Shown here piece by piece: positions 28,428-37,659 of a stretch of DNA of 64,000 bases; within the stretch, counting starts at the first letter, position 1; the number at the start of each line of letters is the position of its first letter. The DNA lies in contig NZ_CP037922.1 of assembly GCF_004355185.1 (NCBI RefSeq), forward strand, positions 248,001 through 312,000. The letters are read 5' to 3'. The position numbers and the translations under genes are program-made. The notes under the pieces are model-generated. The model was not told where the DNA came from and searched no databases. It was given only the letters and a program-made list of their open reading frames with translations. This DNA is from Hymenobacter radiodurans. GTDB taxonomy: Bacteria > Bacteroidota > Bacteroidia > Cytophagales > Hymenobacteraceae.

Positions 28428-29630
28428 ATGGCTTACTACCACCGCCTCGGCCAGATTCCGCGTAAGCGCCACACCCAGTTTCGTCAGCCCGATGGGTCGC
28501 TGTACGCGGAGCAGCTTGTGGGCACGCTCGGTTTCCATGGCGTCTCTTCCTTGCTTTATCATATCCACCCGCCCACCCAGATAAAAGAGGTTGGTGAGCC
28601 AGTGCCCTACAGCGAAAAACTGCTAAAGGACAGAGCATTACAGCCCAGCCATCTGCGCACCCTCGCCCAAACCACTACGGGTGGCGACTATCTGCAGGCC
28701 CGGCAGACGCTGATGGGCAACGCAGACGTGATGCTCAGCATCTGCAACCCTACGGAGCGCCGCATGCAGTACTACTACAAAAACGCGTTGGCCGATGAGG
28801 TGATTTTCGTGCATGAAGGCCGTGGCGAGCTGTGGAGTCAACTGGGCAAAGTCAGCTTCGAGCCCGGCGACTACGTGGTAGTGCCGCGCACGATTATTCA
28901 TCAGTTTCATTTCGAAGAAGGGCCTGTGCGCCTGCTCATTATTGAGTCGTTCAGCCCCATCGAAACGTGCCGGCGCTACCGCAACCACTTCGGGCAACTA
29001 CTGGAGCATTCTCCTTACTGTGAGCGGGATATGCGACCTCCAACTGAGTTAATCATGGAAGAGGAGCCCGGCGAATACCGCGTGCAGGTAAAAAAGGAGG
29101 GCTATCTGCACCAACTCACCTACGCCCATTCGCCCTTTGATGTGGTTGGCTGGGATGGGTATTTTTTCCCCTATGCCTTCTCCATTCACGATTTTGAGCC
29201 GATTACAGGTCGCATTCACCAGCCGCCGCCCGTGCACCAAACGTTTGAAGCGCATAATTTCGTCATCTGCTCCTTCGTGCCTCGCCTCTTCGACTATCAC
29301 CCTTTGAGTATACCGGCGCCCTACAACCATTCCAACGTTGACTCTGACGAGGTGCTCTACTATGTAGCCGGCAATTTCATGTCGCGCAAAGGCATTGATC
29401 TAGCATCGTTTACGGTGCATCCCAGCGGTTTGCCTCACGGCCCGCACCCCGGCACGGTAGAGGCTAGCATTGGCAAAAGAGAAACCCACGAGCTGGCGGT
29501 CATGGTAGATACCTTCCGGCCCATGTATCTCACCGAAACAGCCCTGCAATACGTGGACGAGAAATACCCTATGAGTTGGAATCCGGATTTTAAGCACGAG
29601 CCTCCTCGCGCCGCCGATATGATGGACTAA
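28428..29630 (+). CDS. hmgA: Homogentisate 1,2-dioxygenase
   Basis: 400 residues from ATG 28428 (MAYYHRLGQIPRKRHTQFR). The opening, YHIHPPTQI, the cupin segments and the C-terminal metal-binding region HPSGLPHGPHPG...ETHELAVMVDTFRPM all match homogentisate dioxygenase. It opens the homogentisate ring to maleylacetoacetate in tyrosine catabolism. The longer upstream frame lacks family similarity. The other steps of the pathway are not in this window. Confidence 0.9.
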   Translation: MAYYHRLGQIPRKRHTQFRQPDGSLYAEQLVGTLGFHGVSSLLYHIHPPTQIKEVGEPVPYSEKLLKDRALQPSHLRTLAQTTTGGDYLQARQTLMGNADVMLSICNPTERRMQYYYKNALADEVIFVHEGRGELWSQLGKVSFEPGDYVVVPRTIIHQFHFEEGPVRLLIIESFSPIETCRRYRNHFGQLLEHSPYCERDMRPPTELIMEEEPGEYRVQVKKEGYLHQLTYAHSPFDVVGWDGYFFPYAFSIHDFEPITGRIHQPPPVHQTFEAHNFVICSFVPRLFDYHPLSIPAPYNHSNVDSDEVLYYVAGNFMSRKGIDLASFTVHPSGLPHGPHPGTVEASIGKRETHELAVMVDTFRPMYLTETALQYVDEKYPMSWNPDFKHEPPRAADMMD

Positions 29631-29694
29631 ATGGTTTGTCATCTATGAAATCGATTGGCCAAATTGTTGCTCAAATGCAGCAAAAGCCAATCAC

Positions 29695-30219
29695 ATGAAA
29701 AAAATACTATTCATCATCCCACTTGCGCTCCTCTTTTTGACAGCTGGTTGTGAGAAAATCGATCAATTGCTCACCTTCTACATTGATGACACTCAGAATA
29801 TTAAGGTTGCTGGCAATGCTGTTGTGGGGCTAATCCCGGTAGCTCCGGTAGCCGTGACAACCCGTTCAGAGGAACGCTTCAAGAATGAAGATACCCGCGC
29901 CGATTTGGTAAAGGATGTGAGCCTGAACAAGCTTACGCTCACTATTACCGACCCAAATAATGAGAATTTCGACTTTTTAGAAAGCGTAACCCTTTATATC
30001 AGTACTGATCAGAGTGACCGGGTAGCACTGGCTTCGCTTAATCCGGTGCCGACGGGGCAAAAGGTTATCGACCTTAAGCCAAGTGGCGCCAAACTGGATA
30101 AGTACCTCAAGGCCTCGGGCTACACACTCACCACGGAAGCCCGCGTGAAGCGCGCCGTCGCTCAGGATATTACTATGCGTGCCGACTCACGCTTCAAAGT
30201 GACAGCTGATCCGTTGTAA
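29695..30219 (+). CDS. Hypothetical lipoprotein
   Basis: 174 residues. MKKILFIIPLALLFLTAGCEK is a clear lipoprotein signal with lipobox TAGC. The rest is rich in beta-type sequence (LNKLTLTITDPNNENFDFL, VTLYISTDQSDRVALASL) with no motif I recognise. Related 'hypothetical lipoproteins' are frequent in Cytophagales. It is followed by a strong terminator. Confidence 0.75.
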   Translation: MKKILFIIPLALLFLTAGCEKIDQLLTFYIDDTQNIKVAGNAVVGLIPVAPVAVTTRSEERFKNEDTRADLVKDVSLNKLTLTITDPNNENFDFLESVTLYISTDQSDRVALASLNPVPTGQKVIDLKPSGAKLDKYLKASGYTLTTEARVKRAVAQDITMRADSRFKVTADPL

Positions 30220-30234
30220 CCAAGAGATATAAAC

Positions 30235-30284
30235 CACATAAAAAAGCCCCCCGGAGTAGCTCTGGGGGGCTTTTTTATGTGACT
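30235..30284. terminator. Bidirectional terminator from inverted motif pair
   Basis: CACATAAAAAAGCCCCCCGG faces TCTGGGGGGCTTTTTTATGTG across a short loop, an extended stem with two G6 motif copies as its core. It lies between convergent genes ending at 30219 (+) and 30293 (-). Confidence 0.92.
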
Positions 30285-30292
30285 TACGTAGG

Positions 30293-31087
30293 TTACTCGG
30301 GCTGAACTGTCCTGTTGTATTCGTCGACTATCTGGACTACGTGCGCCAAATCGACGAATGTGAGCTTGTGAGCTGAAGCGTAGCTCGCCATCCGGTTCGC
30401 ATCCTTTCCAAATAGATACAGAACACCGGTCTTGTTAAGATTTATCTCCTGCACGGTAGTGCGCTTGGGCGTACGGGCATACAGACGACTTACGCGCTCT
30501 ATTCTTTGATCGGCGGGCCGCCCAGTACCGCCAGGAGCGAAGGCGGAAGATGTAGTTTGGGCAACTACTTCGTGCAGCAGCAATAGATCCACGGGCCCTG
30601 GCACGGAGTTTATCTTTTCAAACAGGTTAAGGTCGTGGCGCGATTGATCCGACTGGTACGGATGAGCCACAAACTCCCGAAATAAGGATGGTAAAGCAGT
30701 GCCAAATTGTGCTGCCTGAAACTGCGGGAGTAGTAACACGCTGTCTGGCTTGGCTGGAGGACCTGGGCGCTGAATCTCCAGGGCCCGCGCCACCAAATTG
30801 TAGCGCATAGGAGCTTTGATTTCCTGTCCATTAGCTAGTTTTACAGTGCCCGGCCGCCAGTCGCTATCATAATAGGTCAGGGGTGAGGCCATCTTAAGCT
30901 GCTCCACTATTCGCTGTTGATGGGCATTCCGAACGCCCACCTGAAAGGTTTCCTGCCGCAGCTGTGCCATAGAAGGCCCATTTACGCCCGGACTCATGTT
31001 AACAGTCTCCTGCGCGTAGCTAGCCGAGCAAAAAAGCAGAGGTATGGTAGCGCCAAACCCAAGACAGATAATAAAGGAGCTTTTCAT
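30293..31087 (-). CDS. Secreted protein of unknown function, paralogue A
   Basis: 264 residues with a signal peptide (MKSSFIICLGFGATIPLLFC). It shares an order of short blocks with its neighbour at 31157: YYDSDWRPGTVKLANGQ, PMRYNLVARALEIQ, VDLLLLHEVVAQ and a C-terminal LTFVDLAHVVQIVDEYN. I do not recognise a family. The two genes run in the same direction 69 bp apart, so they are probably a tandem duplication and co-transcribed. Confidence 0.75.
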   Translation of the reverse strand: MKSSFIICLGFGATIPLLFCSASYAQETVNMSPGVNGPSMAQLRQETFQVGVRNAHQQRIVEQLKMASPLTYYDSDWRPGTVKLANGQEIKAPMRYNLVARALEIQRPGPPAKPDSVLLLPQFQAAQFGTALPSLFREFVAHPYQSDQSRHDLNLFEKINSVPGPVDLLLLHEVVAQTTSSAFAPGGTGRPADQRIERVSRLYARTPKRTTVQEINLNKTGVLYLFGKDANRMASYASAHKLTFVDLAHVVQIVDEYNRTVQPE

Positions 31088-31156
31088 AAATGTAATGCCA
31101 GTAGCAAAATCATGCTTTACTATGCGGAAGCTATATGAAAGATAACTATTTGGCTG

Positions 31157-31885
31157 TTATTTGATTAGGCTCTGGTAGTGTTCCATCATCTTCACTACGT
31201 TGGGCAGTTGCTCATAGCTTAGATTGTTCTGACTGGCGTATGCTTCTATTTGGGGGGCTTTTTCATTGAACATCCGCAGCACAGCTTTCTTGGTTAGGCT
31301 CAGGGGCTCAACTCGCTCCTGACCTGCGCGCAAAACGTACGGCTGTGTACTGCGCAGGTATTGTGCAGCGCGTGTTTCAACGCCAAGGGCTTCGTTGCGG
31401 GCGGCTGGACGCTCTACCACTTCATGCAGTAGGAATAAGCGCACAGGACCTTGGTTGAGCGATTCAAAAAAGTTTTTGCCGCTGTAACTGGCCGACCGAT
31501 ACGACTGAACTTCAAAAGCCTGCCCGTTTTTGCCGGCGGGCCCCAGAATAAATCCTCGGATACTGGCAGCGGGAATTATCCGAATACCGCCTTCGGCAGT
31601 TGGGTCCTGTACCTCTACTAGGCGCATGGCCATATTGAAGCGCATGGCTGGTACGGCCAGCGCCTGTTCGTTGGTAAACAGCAGCGTACCAGCTTTCCAG
31701 TCAGGCGTGTAATACGCTTGCTCGGGCGTGAGTTTCGTCTGATCTACGAGGCGCTTGTATTCAAATGGTGTATATGATCCACCTGTTAGTCGCCCTACTT
31801 CGCTCATTGTAATGTTTTGATTCTGAGCCATGCTCGGGCTAACCAACGCCACATTCAATAATGCCAGTAAGCTTATTCTTTTCAT
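31157..31885 (-). CDS. Secreted protein of unknown function, paralogue B
   Basis: 242 residues with a signal peptide (MKRISLLALLNVALVSPSMAQ). Matching blocks to the 30293 gene are AYYTPDWKAGTLLFTNEQ, AMRFNMAMRLVEVQDP, VRLFLLHEVVER and LSYEQLPNVVKMMEHYQ. No catalytic motif is visible. The proteins could be envelope or secreted sensors or enzymes of a Bacteroidota-specific family; that is speculation. A G6 motif copy lies near its 3' end (31252), encoding KAPQ. Confidence 0.75.
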   Translation of the reverse strand: MKRISLLALLNVALVSPSMAQNQNITMSEVGRLTGGSYTPFEYKRLVDQTKLTPEQAYYTPDWKAGTLLFTNEQALAVPAMRFNMAMRLVEVQDPTAEGGIRIIPAASIRGFILGPAGKNGQAFEVQSYRSASYSGKNFFESLNQGPVRLFLLHEVVERPAARNEALGVETRAAQYLRSTQPYVLRAGQERVEPLSLTKKAVLRMFNEKAPQIEAYASQNNLSYEQLPNVVKMMEHYQSLIK

Positions 31886-31964
31886 TTTCGGATGGAGTAA
31901 CTATAAATCTGTTAACTAAATACCAGCACCGCTAAAGCGACCAAGCTGACCTGCGGCCCTTTTC

Positions 31965-33524
31965 TTATCGATTGCGGCCGTACTGCTCGTGGCTGCTGAC
32001 CCAGTCGCTGCTCGAAATGGCAGCACCTAGGCTTAGTTCGCCCGCCAGTACCACGCCGGCCACTATTTCGGCAAACTTATTCACGGTGCCCCGGCCCACG
32101 CAGCCCAGCATCCGCAGGCATTCATTCTGAGTGGCCAGACCGGTGCCGCCACCGTGGGTTGCCACGATGAGCGACGGAATCGTGATGTTCAGATACAAGT
32201 CGCCCTCCTTGGTTACCTCCGAATACAGCACGCCCGCCGATGATTCCGACACGTTAGCCACGTCTTGGCCAGTAGCAATGAATAAGGCGGTAATGCCGTT
32301 GGCTGAGTGCGCGCCGTTGTTGTTGGCGCCCGAAATAAAGGCTCCCACATTGCTTACTTGCCCATGATAAGCTAGTTGCTCGGGCGTCACGCGCATGCGT
32401 TGCTGCAGGATGTCGCGCTTCACGACGGCCTCGGCCACTACGCGCTTTCCACGCGTACGCATCACGTTGATTTGGGAGGCTTTTTTGTCGGTGGCGAAGT
32501 TCGATTCGAGGTAAAAATGACGGATGCCAGGGCCCTTATAGTTTTCCAGAATCCAGGAACAGGCGGCGAAGGTGGCGCGCCCCACCATATTCTGCCCGGC
32601 CGCGTCGCCGGTGCTGTAGTTGAAGCGCAGGTACGCAAACTTGGTAGCCAGATACGTATCGATGTACTGAAGCTTAGCCACGCGCGACGTGCTTTCGGCT
32701 TCCTGACGAATAGCGTCTATTTCGGCCTCTACCCACTTAGAAAAGTCGCGGGCACCACGGGCGTCGTCGAACACAAACACGGGAGCCCGCTGCATGGCGT
32801 CGCCGATGACGGTGCACTTTACGCCGCCGCATAGGTTCAGCACTTGAATACCGCGGTTATAACTGGCTACCAGCGTGCCTTCGGTAGTTGCCATCGGGAT
32901 GAGGAAGTCGCCTTGGGCGTGCTCGCCGTGCACGGTAAGCGGCCCGGCCAAACCCACCGGAATTTGGGCTACGCCTACAAAATGCTCGCAGTTGCCCTGG
33001 AGCATGTGGGGGTCGAAGGAGTAGTTTTTCAGATGCTCGAACTCCTGGCCAGTGTATTCCTGCGCAAAGCGCTGTCGCTCCTGAATGGCCGACTCGGCGT
33101 AGTCGTCGGCATCTTGGCGCGGAATGCGCGTGCGATTAGTCGACTGATTGACGATGCTGTCCTCTACCTCCACATGCAGGTCGCCAAACGGATCGGCCGC
33201 AAACTGCACCTGTACGCCGTGCAGGCCTTCAGTAAGCGCAGCGGTGGTGAGGTAAAATGTAATGCTGTGACCCACCAAAAACTCCAGGCCGCCGGGGGTG
33301 CGGCTCAGCACATCGGGTGCGGGGCGAATGTCGCCGTCGCCCAGGTCCAGGGCAATATGATCGGGGGTGATTCGCTCCCCGTCGATCTGCACGTAGTCGA
33401 GGCGGGTGAAGCGGACGGTGTCGAGACGGTTCTTGATGCTGAAAGCCACGCCATTAGGCGTGTTGCGCAGGCTGCCACGGGTATAGAGCAGCTTGAGCAG
33501 CATAGGACTGGGCGTAAAGATCAT
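31965..33524 (-). CDS. HMG-CoA reductase with extra N-terminal domain
   Basis: 519 residues. The C-terminal about 350 residues are HMG-CoA reductase of the class I-like type: CEHFVGVAQIPVGLAGPL (catalytic Glu about 180), ATTEG, STSRVAKLQ, GDAAGQNM, GQDVANVSESS and THGGGTGLATQ. This makes mevalonate from HMG-CoA, the committed step of the mevalonate isoprenoid route. The first about 130 residues (FSIKNRLDTVRFTRLDYVQI and following) are a beta-rich domain I do not recognise. It has no membrane anchor. Confidence 0.85.
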   Translation of the reverse strand: MIFTPSPMLLKLLYTRGSLRNTPNGVAFSIKNRLDTVRFTRLDYVQIDGERITPDHIALDLGDGDIRPAPDVLSRTPGGLEFLVGHSITFYLTTAALTEGLHGVQVQFAADPFGDLHVEVEDSIVNQSTNRTRIPRQDADDYAESAIQERQRFAQEYTGQEFEHLKNYSFDPHMLQGNCEHFVGVAQIPVGLAGPLTVHGEHAQGDFLIPMATTEGTLVASYNRGIQVLNLCGGVKCTVIGDAMQRAPVFVFDDARGARDFSKWVEAEIDAIRQEAESTSRVAKLQYIDTYLATKFAYLRFNYSTGDAAGQNMVGRATFAACSWILENYKGPGIRHFYLESNFATDKKASQINVMRTRGKRVVAEAVVKRDILQQRMRVTPEQLAYHGQVSNVGAFISGANNNGAHSANGITALFIATGQDVANVSESSAGVLYSEVTKEGDLYLNITIPSLIVATHGGGTGLATQNECLRMLGCVGRGTVNKFAEIVAGVVLAGELSLGAAISSSDWVSSHEQYGRNR

Positions 33525-33584
33525 AAGCCGGGAGAGGTGGGGTTAGAACTATCGGCTTATAAGGTGCGAATTTTTTGGGAAGGA

Positions 33585-34259
33585 TCAAGGCGTGGGCTTG
33601 CCTGGTGGCCGGAAATTGACTGGTATAGTGAATGGCACCTCAACAGGTTGACCATTCTGCTTACCGGGATTCCACGGCCCCAAGAGGCTCACGGCTCTAA
33701 GCGCTTCCTGATCAAACGGAGAGCCTAGACCTTTGATTATTGTTGGCTCCTGTAAAAGCCCAGCCTTGTCGATAGTAAATTTAACAATTACACGACCAAC
33801 AATCGTGTGACCAGCAGGGTAGCGCAAGTTTTGCATTATAGCTGTAATGATAGCTGCATTACCTCCATTTTTGTAAACGGGCATTTGCTGTGCGACCATG
33901 CCATAGACTTTGGTGTCTATGGGATAATGACGCTGAGTGCTATCCTGTATTTGTGCCATTACCTCCTGCCTCGTCAGCCCCAACCCGCACACCAACACTA
34001 GCGCTACCAGAAACTGCCGCAGCTTGGGCCGCAACCGCACCGTTGGCATCAATTGCGCCGGCGAGAATCGGCCGCATACTCGGCCATCCAAGGAATCTAC
34101 CCGCGCCTGCTCCAAGTCGGCCTGAGAACTGTTGGTAAAATCCTGCACGAGCCGGTCGCAGAGGGCGCAGTGGTGACCTAGCGCCTGGGGCGTCAGGTGG
34201 TGCTGCTCGGCTACTAAGCAGGGTTGAATGCGGACGTTGAGAATAGGCAGGTTGAGCAT
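33585..34259 (-). CDS. TonB-domain protein with Cys-rich N-terminal region
   Basis: 224 residues from ATG 34259 (MLNLPILNVRIQPC). The N-terminal cytoplasmic part has HHCALCDRLVQDFTNSS and GRVCGRFSPAQL, a CxxC-type module common in Bacteroidota TonB-like proteins. Then come one membrane segment (LRQFLVALVLVCGLGL) and a TonB C-terminal domain (VIVKFTIDKAG, LGPWNPGKQNGQPVEVPF). It may pass energy or signals to outer-membrane receptors. The open frame extends upstream, but the ATG at 34259 matches the family opening. Confidence 0.75.
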   Translation of the reverse strand: MLNLPILNVRIQPCLVAEQHHLTPQALGHHCALCDRLVQDFTNSSQADLEQARVDSLDGRVCGRFSPAQLMPTVRLRPKLRQFLVALVLVCGLGLTRQEVMAQIQDSTQRHYPIDTKVYGMVAQQMPVYKNGGNAAIITAIMQNLRYPAGHTIVGRVIVKFTIDKAGLLQEPTIIKGLGSPFDQEALRAVSLLGPWNPGKQNGQPVEVPFTIPVNFRPPGKPTP

Positions 34260-34353
34260 ACTGTACTGCGCCGCGCGGGCTTGAAGATTTGTCTGGTAAG
34301 CTACTAGAAAAAAGATAAAAAAGCCCCCCAGCGAACTACCCACGGAGTTTGCG

Positions 34354-35181
34354 TTACTCCTCAAAAAACTCCCGGCCCCGTGTATCAATATACCCCGCCT
34401 GCCCGCTCTCGGTGAGCACTCGCGCCGTGCCGGCCACGAAGGGCTGTGCCTCGCGATACTGAGGCTTCACCATTAATTTGCCATCGGCATCGAGGTAGCC
34501 TAGGCGTCCAGCCTGCTCAACGATGGGGAAGGCGTAGCCGTTGGCGGGCGTGGCCCGAATGGCGTCGTATTCTAAGGGCAACACCAACTTGCCTTTTTGG
34601 TTGATGACACCCCAATTTGCCCCCCGCCGCACGAAGAGCAAGCCGTTGTAGCTGTCTCGGATTTCATCATACTCGGCGGGAACTACGGCGTGACCGACGG
34701 TGAAGCGGAAGCCGACTTTGCCGTTGCGGCGCACCAAGTCGCCCTGCTCCATAAAGTCAGTTTCGGCGGTGGAGTCGGGAGCCGTACTGAGGCGGTTGCC
34801 GGTTCGGTCTATCTGATAAGTCTCGCCTTTTAGCTCAACGGTAGCGCGGCCCCGAAAGAAGTTTTCGGCGCGGGTGAAGTGCAAGGGCGTGAGCGGGTTG
34901 CCATCGGGGCTGATGTAGCCAAAATTTGCCCCCCGGCGCACCCAGGCAATGTCGTCGATGAAGGGTCCGGCATCGTCGTAGCCTAGGGGCAGCACCAAAC
35001 GGCGCTGCTGGTCTGCGTAGCCCCAGAGGCTGCCGCGACGGAAGGGCACGAGACCACTGGGGGACAGTTGAGCCAGCGCAGGAGTCAGTAGCAGGAACTG
35101 AAAAGCCAACAACAGCAGCAGGACGCGCCGCCCCGCTGGGCCGGAAATGCGGAGAAGCCGAAGAGAAAAAGAGGCAGGCAT
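34354..35181 (-). CDS. WG-repeat secreted protein
   Basis: 275 residues from ATG 35181, with a signal peptide (LLLLLAFQFLLLTPALAQ). The body is a series of WG/KWG repeats: GSLWGYADQQRRLVLPLGYDD, GANFGYISPDGN, GANWGVINQKGKLVLPLEYD and GRLGYLDADGKL. The repeats form a beta-propeller-like scaffold of unknown ligand. Two AAATTTGCCCCCC motif copies (34619, 34928) sit in the repeats. It is divergent from the M20 gene. Confidence 0.8.
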   Translation of the reverse strand: MPASFSLRLLRISGPAGRRVLLLLLAFQFLLLTPALAQLSPSGLVPFRRGSLWGYADQQRRLVLPLGYDDAGPFIDDIAWVRRGANFGYISPDGNPLTPLHFTRAENFFRGRATVELKGETYQIDRTGNRLSTAPDSTAETDFMEQGDLVRRNGKVGFRFTVGHAVVPAEYDEIRDSYNGLLFVRRGANWGVINQKGKLVLPLEYDAIRATPANGYAFPIVEQAGRLGYLDADGKLMVKPQYREAQPFVAGTARVLTESGQAGYIDTRGREFFEE

Positions 35182-35281
35182 CAGATCGGTAAAGATAGGT
35201 GCGCACCAACTTAGACGGGCTGCCGGGTGTTGCGTTCGGTTTGTACCTTGTGTGTCCATTCGTTCGCCAACACCTACTCTT

Positions 35282-36600
35282 ATGAAATCTATATACTCCG
35301 CGCTTACGGTCGTTGCTCTGCTGACCAGCGCTGGAATCGTGCCGGTTTCGGCCCAGAATGCTGCCCTCGACGCTCGCATTGCCAAACTGGCCCAGCAGCA
35401 GGAAGCCCAGGTAATCGCCTGGCGCCGCGACTTCCACGAACACCCCGAACTGGGCAACCAGGAGAAGCGCACCGCCGAGATTGTAGCTGCTCACCTCAAA
35501 AAGCTGGGTATGGAAGTGCAAACCGGCGTGGCTCGCACGGGTGTTGTGGGCATTTTGCGCGGCGGTAAGCCCGGCCCCGTGGTTGCCCTGCGCGCCGATA
35601 TGGACGGCCTACCCGTAACCGAGAGCAACGAATTGACCTTCCGCTCCAAAGCTACCACCACCTACAACGGCCAGCAGGTAGGCGTGATGCACGCCTGCGG
35701 CCACGACTCGCACGTGGCTATGCTGCTGGGCGCTGCCGAGGTACTCACGCAGGTCAAAAAAGATCTGCCAGGCACGGTGAAGTTCATCTTTCAGCCCGCG
35801 GAAGAAGGCTCTTTGCCCGGTGAGGAAGGTGGTGCCAAGCTTATGGTGAAGGAAGGTGTGCTCGACAACCCTAAAGTGGATGCCATCTTTGGGGTGCACA
35901 TCAACGCCCAGACCGAGGTAGGTACGCTCAAGTATCGGCCGGCCGGTACCATGGCCAGCTCCGACGTGTTCACGATTAAAGTAAAAGGCAAGTCGGCCCA
36001 CGGCGCTTACCCGTGGCTGAGCGTAGACCCGGTGGTAACCTCGGCTCAGATTATTACCGGCCTGCAAACCATCATCAGCCGCCAAACGGAGCTGACGGAG
36101 GATGCGGCCGTCATTACGGTGGGCATGGTGCACGGCGGCGTGCGCAACAATATCATCCCGGAGCAAGTGGAGCTGACCGGCACCATCCGGACGCTGAGCA
36201 AGGAGATGCAAACCAAAATCTGGGCGGACATCCGCCGCACGGCCACCAACATTGCCGAAAGCACTGGCGCTACAGCGGAGGTTGATATTGTGAACTACGC
36301 CCCCGTGACTTACAACGACCCGCGCCTCACCGAGCGGATGGTGCCCACGCTGCGCACGGCGGCCGGCGCGGCAGATAAAGTGGTGCTGCAAAAAGCAGTA
36401 ACCGGCGCTGAGGACTTTGCTTATTTTCAGGAGAAAGTGCCCGGCGTGTTCGTCTTTGTTGGCGGCATGAGCAAGGGCACCGATCCGGCCACCACCGCCC
36501 CCACCACACCCCCGGCTTCCGCCTCGACGAAAGCGGCTTTACGCTGGGCGTGAAAACCCTGGCTATGCTGGCCGCCGATTACCTGACGATGAAGAAATAG
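35282..36600 (+). pseudogene. M20 amidohydrolase, frameshift at C5 run near C-terminus
   Basis: 439 residues when restored. It starts MKSIYSALTVVALLTSAG (signal peptide). The M20/AmhX-type core has WRRDFHEHPELG, LRADMDGLPV, MHACGHDSHVAML and FQPAEEG, with metal ligands Cys, His, Glu and His. The frame breaks at C5 run 36498-36502; a sixth C gives TAPHHTPGFRLDESGFTLGV and extends the protein to the stop at 36600. It would hydrolyse N-acyl amino acids or indole-acetyl-type amides outside the cytoplasm. Truncation in the given frame removes the last about 30 residues. Confidence 0.85.
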
Positions 36601-36627
36601 GCGCTGGGCACTCATCATCTTATTAAC

Positions 36628-36664
36628 AGGCCGTGATGCAGAGCGGCGCGAAGCATCACGGCCT
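36628..36664 (+). terminator. 12-bp perfect hairpin after M20 gene
   Basis: AGGCCGTGATGC faces GCATCACGGCCT with a 13-base loop, 28 bp after the M20 stop. There is no T tract, so it may be a transcript-end hairpin rather than a classic terminator. Confidence 0.55.
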
Positions 36665-36701
36665 TGTATAACTGTAACCTTCAAGCATAAAGTACAACGC
36701 A

Positions 36702-37574
36702 GTGAATATCGCTTTAGTAACCTACGAGCCCGTAGGCAAATACACCGGGGCCGGGGTAGAGCAGGAAGATGCCCTGCTTACCAGCTACTTACAAAGCTGC
36801 GGCCACCGCATAACGACCGAAATCTGGAGTGATTTGGCTGTTGACTGGCCCAGCTACGAGGTGGTGTTGTTAAAATCGCCTTGGGATTACTTTGACCGCA
36901 TAGCTGAGTTTTACGCATGGCTCGACACCTTGGAGCGCCTCGCGGTGCGCGTGCTCAATCCGGTGGCTACGGTGCGCTGGAATTCCGATAAAAAGTATCT
37001 GCTTGATATGCAGGTCGCTGGCGTGCGCATTGTGCCCACGCACTGGCTACCCCGCGGCTCCCGCTTCGTACCCGAGGCCTTGTTTGCGGAACTGCAAACG
37101 GAGCAGCTGATTGTAAAGCCTGCCATCAGCGGCGGGGCCAAAAACACCTTCTCCCTGCTGCCGACCGAAGCCGCTACCCGCACTGCGGAGCTGGATCTAC
37201 TACTGGCCGAGGAAGATTTTCTGGCCCAACCATTCCTGCCCCAGATTCAGACCGAAGGTGAATGGTCATTTATCTATCTGGGGGGCAAATTCAGCCATTG
37301 CGTGCTCAAAACGCCCAAACAAGGCGACTTTCGGGTGCAGCATTATCTTGGTGGTGGGGTAGAGCCACGTCAGGCACCAGCCCATTTACTGCGCACTGCC
37401 AATGATATTGTGGCCCGGTTTGCCCAAGCCTGCCTGTACGCCCGCGTCGATGGGGTAGAGGTAGAAGGCGACTTTCTGCTTATGGAGCTGGAGTTGATAG
37501 AACCCTTCCTATACCTCGATGCAGGCCAAAAAGCCCCCCAGCGTTATGAAGAGGCCTTGCAAGCGCTCCTGTAA
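36702..37574 (+). CDS. ATP-grasp domain protein
   Basis: 290 residues from a GTG. The ATP-grasp fold is suggested by NSDKKYLLDMQVAGVRIVPT, QLIVKPAISGGAKNTFSL (nucleotide lysine), EDFLAQPFLPQIQTEGEWSF and VDGVEVEGDFLLMELELIEP (metal-binding acids). This resembles the RimK/glutathione synthetase-like group of Bacteroidota. It would ligate a carboxylate to an amine; neither substrate can be named. Two motif copies (37280, 37533) encode LGGKF and KAPQ. Confidence 0.75.
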   Translation: MNIALVTYEPVGKYTGAGVEQEDALLTSYLQSCGHRITTEIWSDLAVDWPSYEVVLLKSPWDYFDRIAEFYAWLDTLERLAVRVLNPVATVRWNSDKKYLLDMQVAGVRIVPTHWLPRGSRFVPEALFAELQTEQLIVKPAISGGAKNTFSLLPTEAATRTAELDLLLAEEDFLAQPFLPQIQTEGEWSFIYLGGKFSHCVLKTPKQGDFRVQHYLGGGVEPRQAPAHLLRTANDIVARFAQACLYARVDGVEVEGDFLLMELELIEPFLYLDAGQKAPQRYEEALQALL

Positions 37575-37595
37575 GACACTCATACTTGAAAGTAA

Positions 37596-37646
37596 CCAGA
37601 AAAGGCCAGTTGGGTAGTAAAGCGACTGCTCCGCTGGCCTTTCTGG
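37596..37646. terminator. Bidirectional terminator
   Basis: CCAGAAAAGGCCAG faces CTGGCCTTTCTGG across a 20-odd base loop, between convergent genes ending at 37574 (+) and 37660 (-). Confidence 0.75.
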
Positions 37647-37659
37647 CTACACGCAGGTT

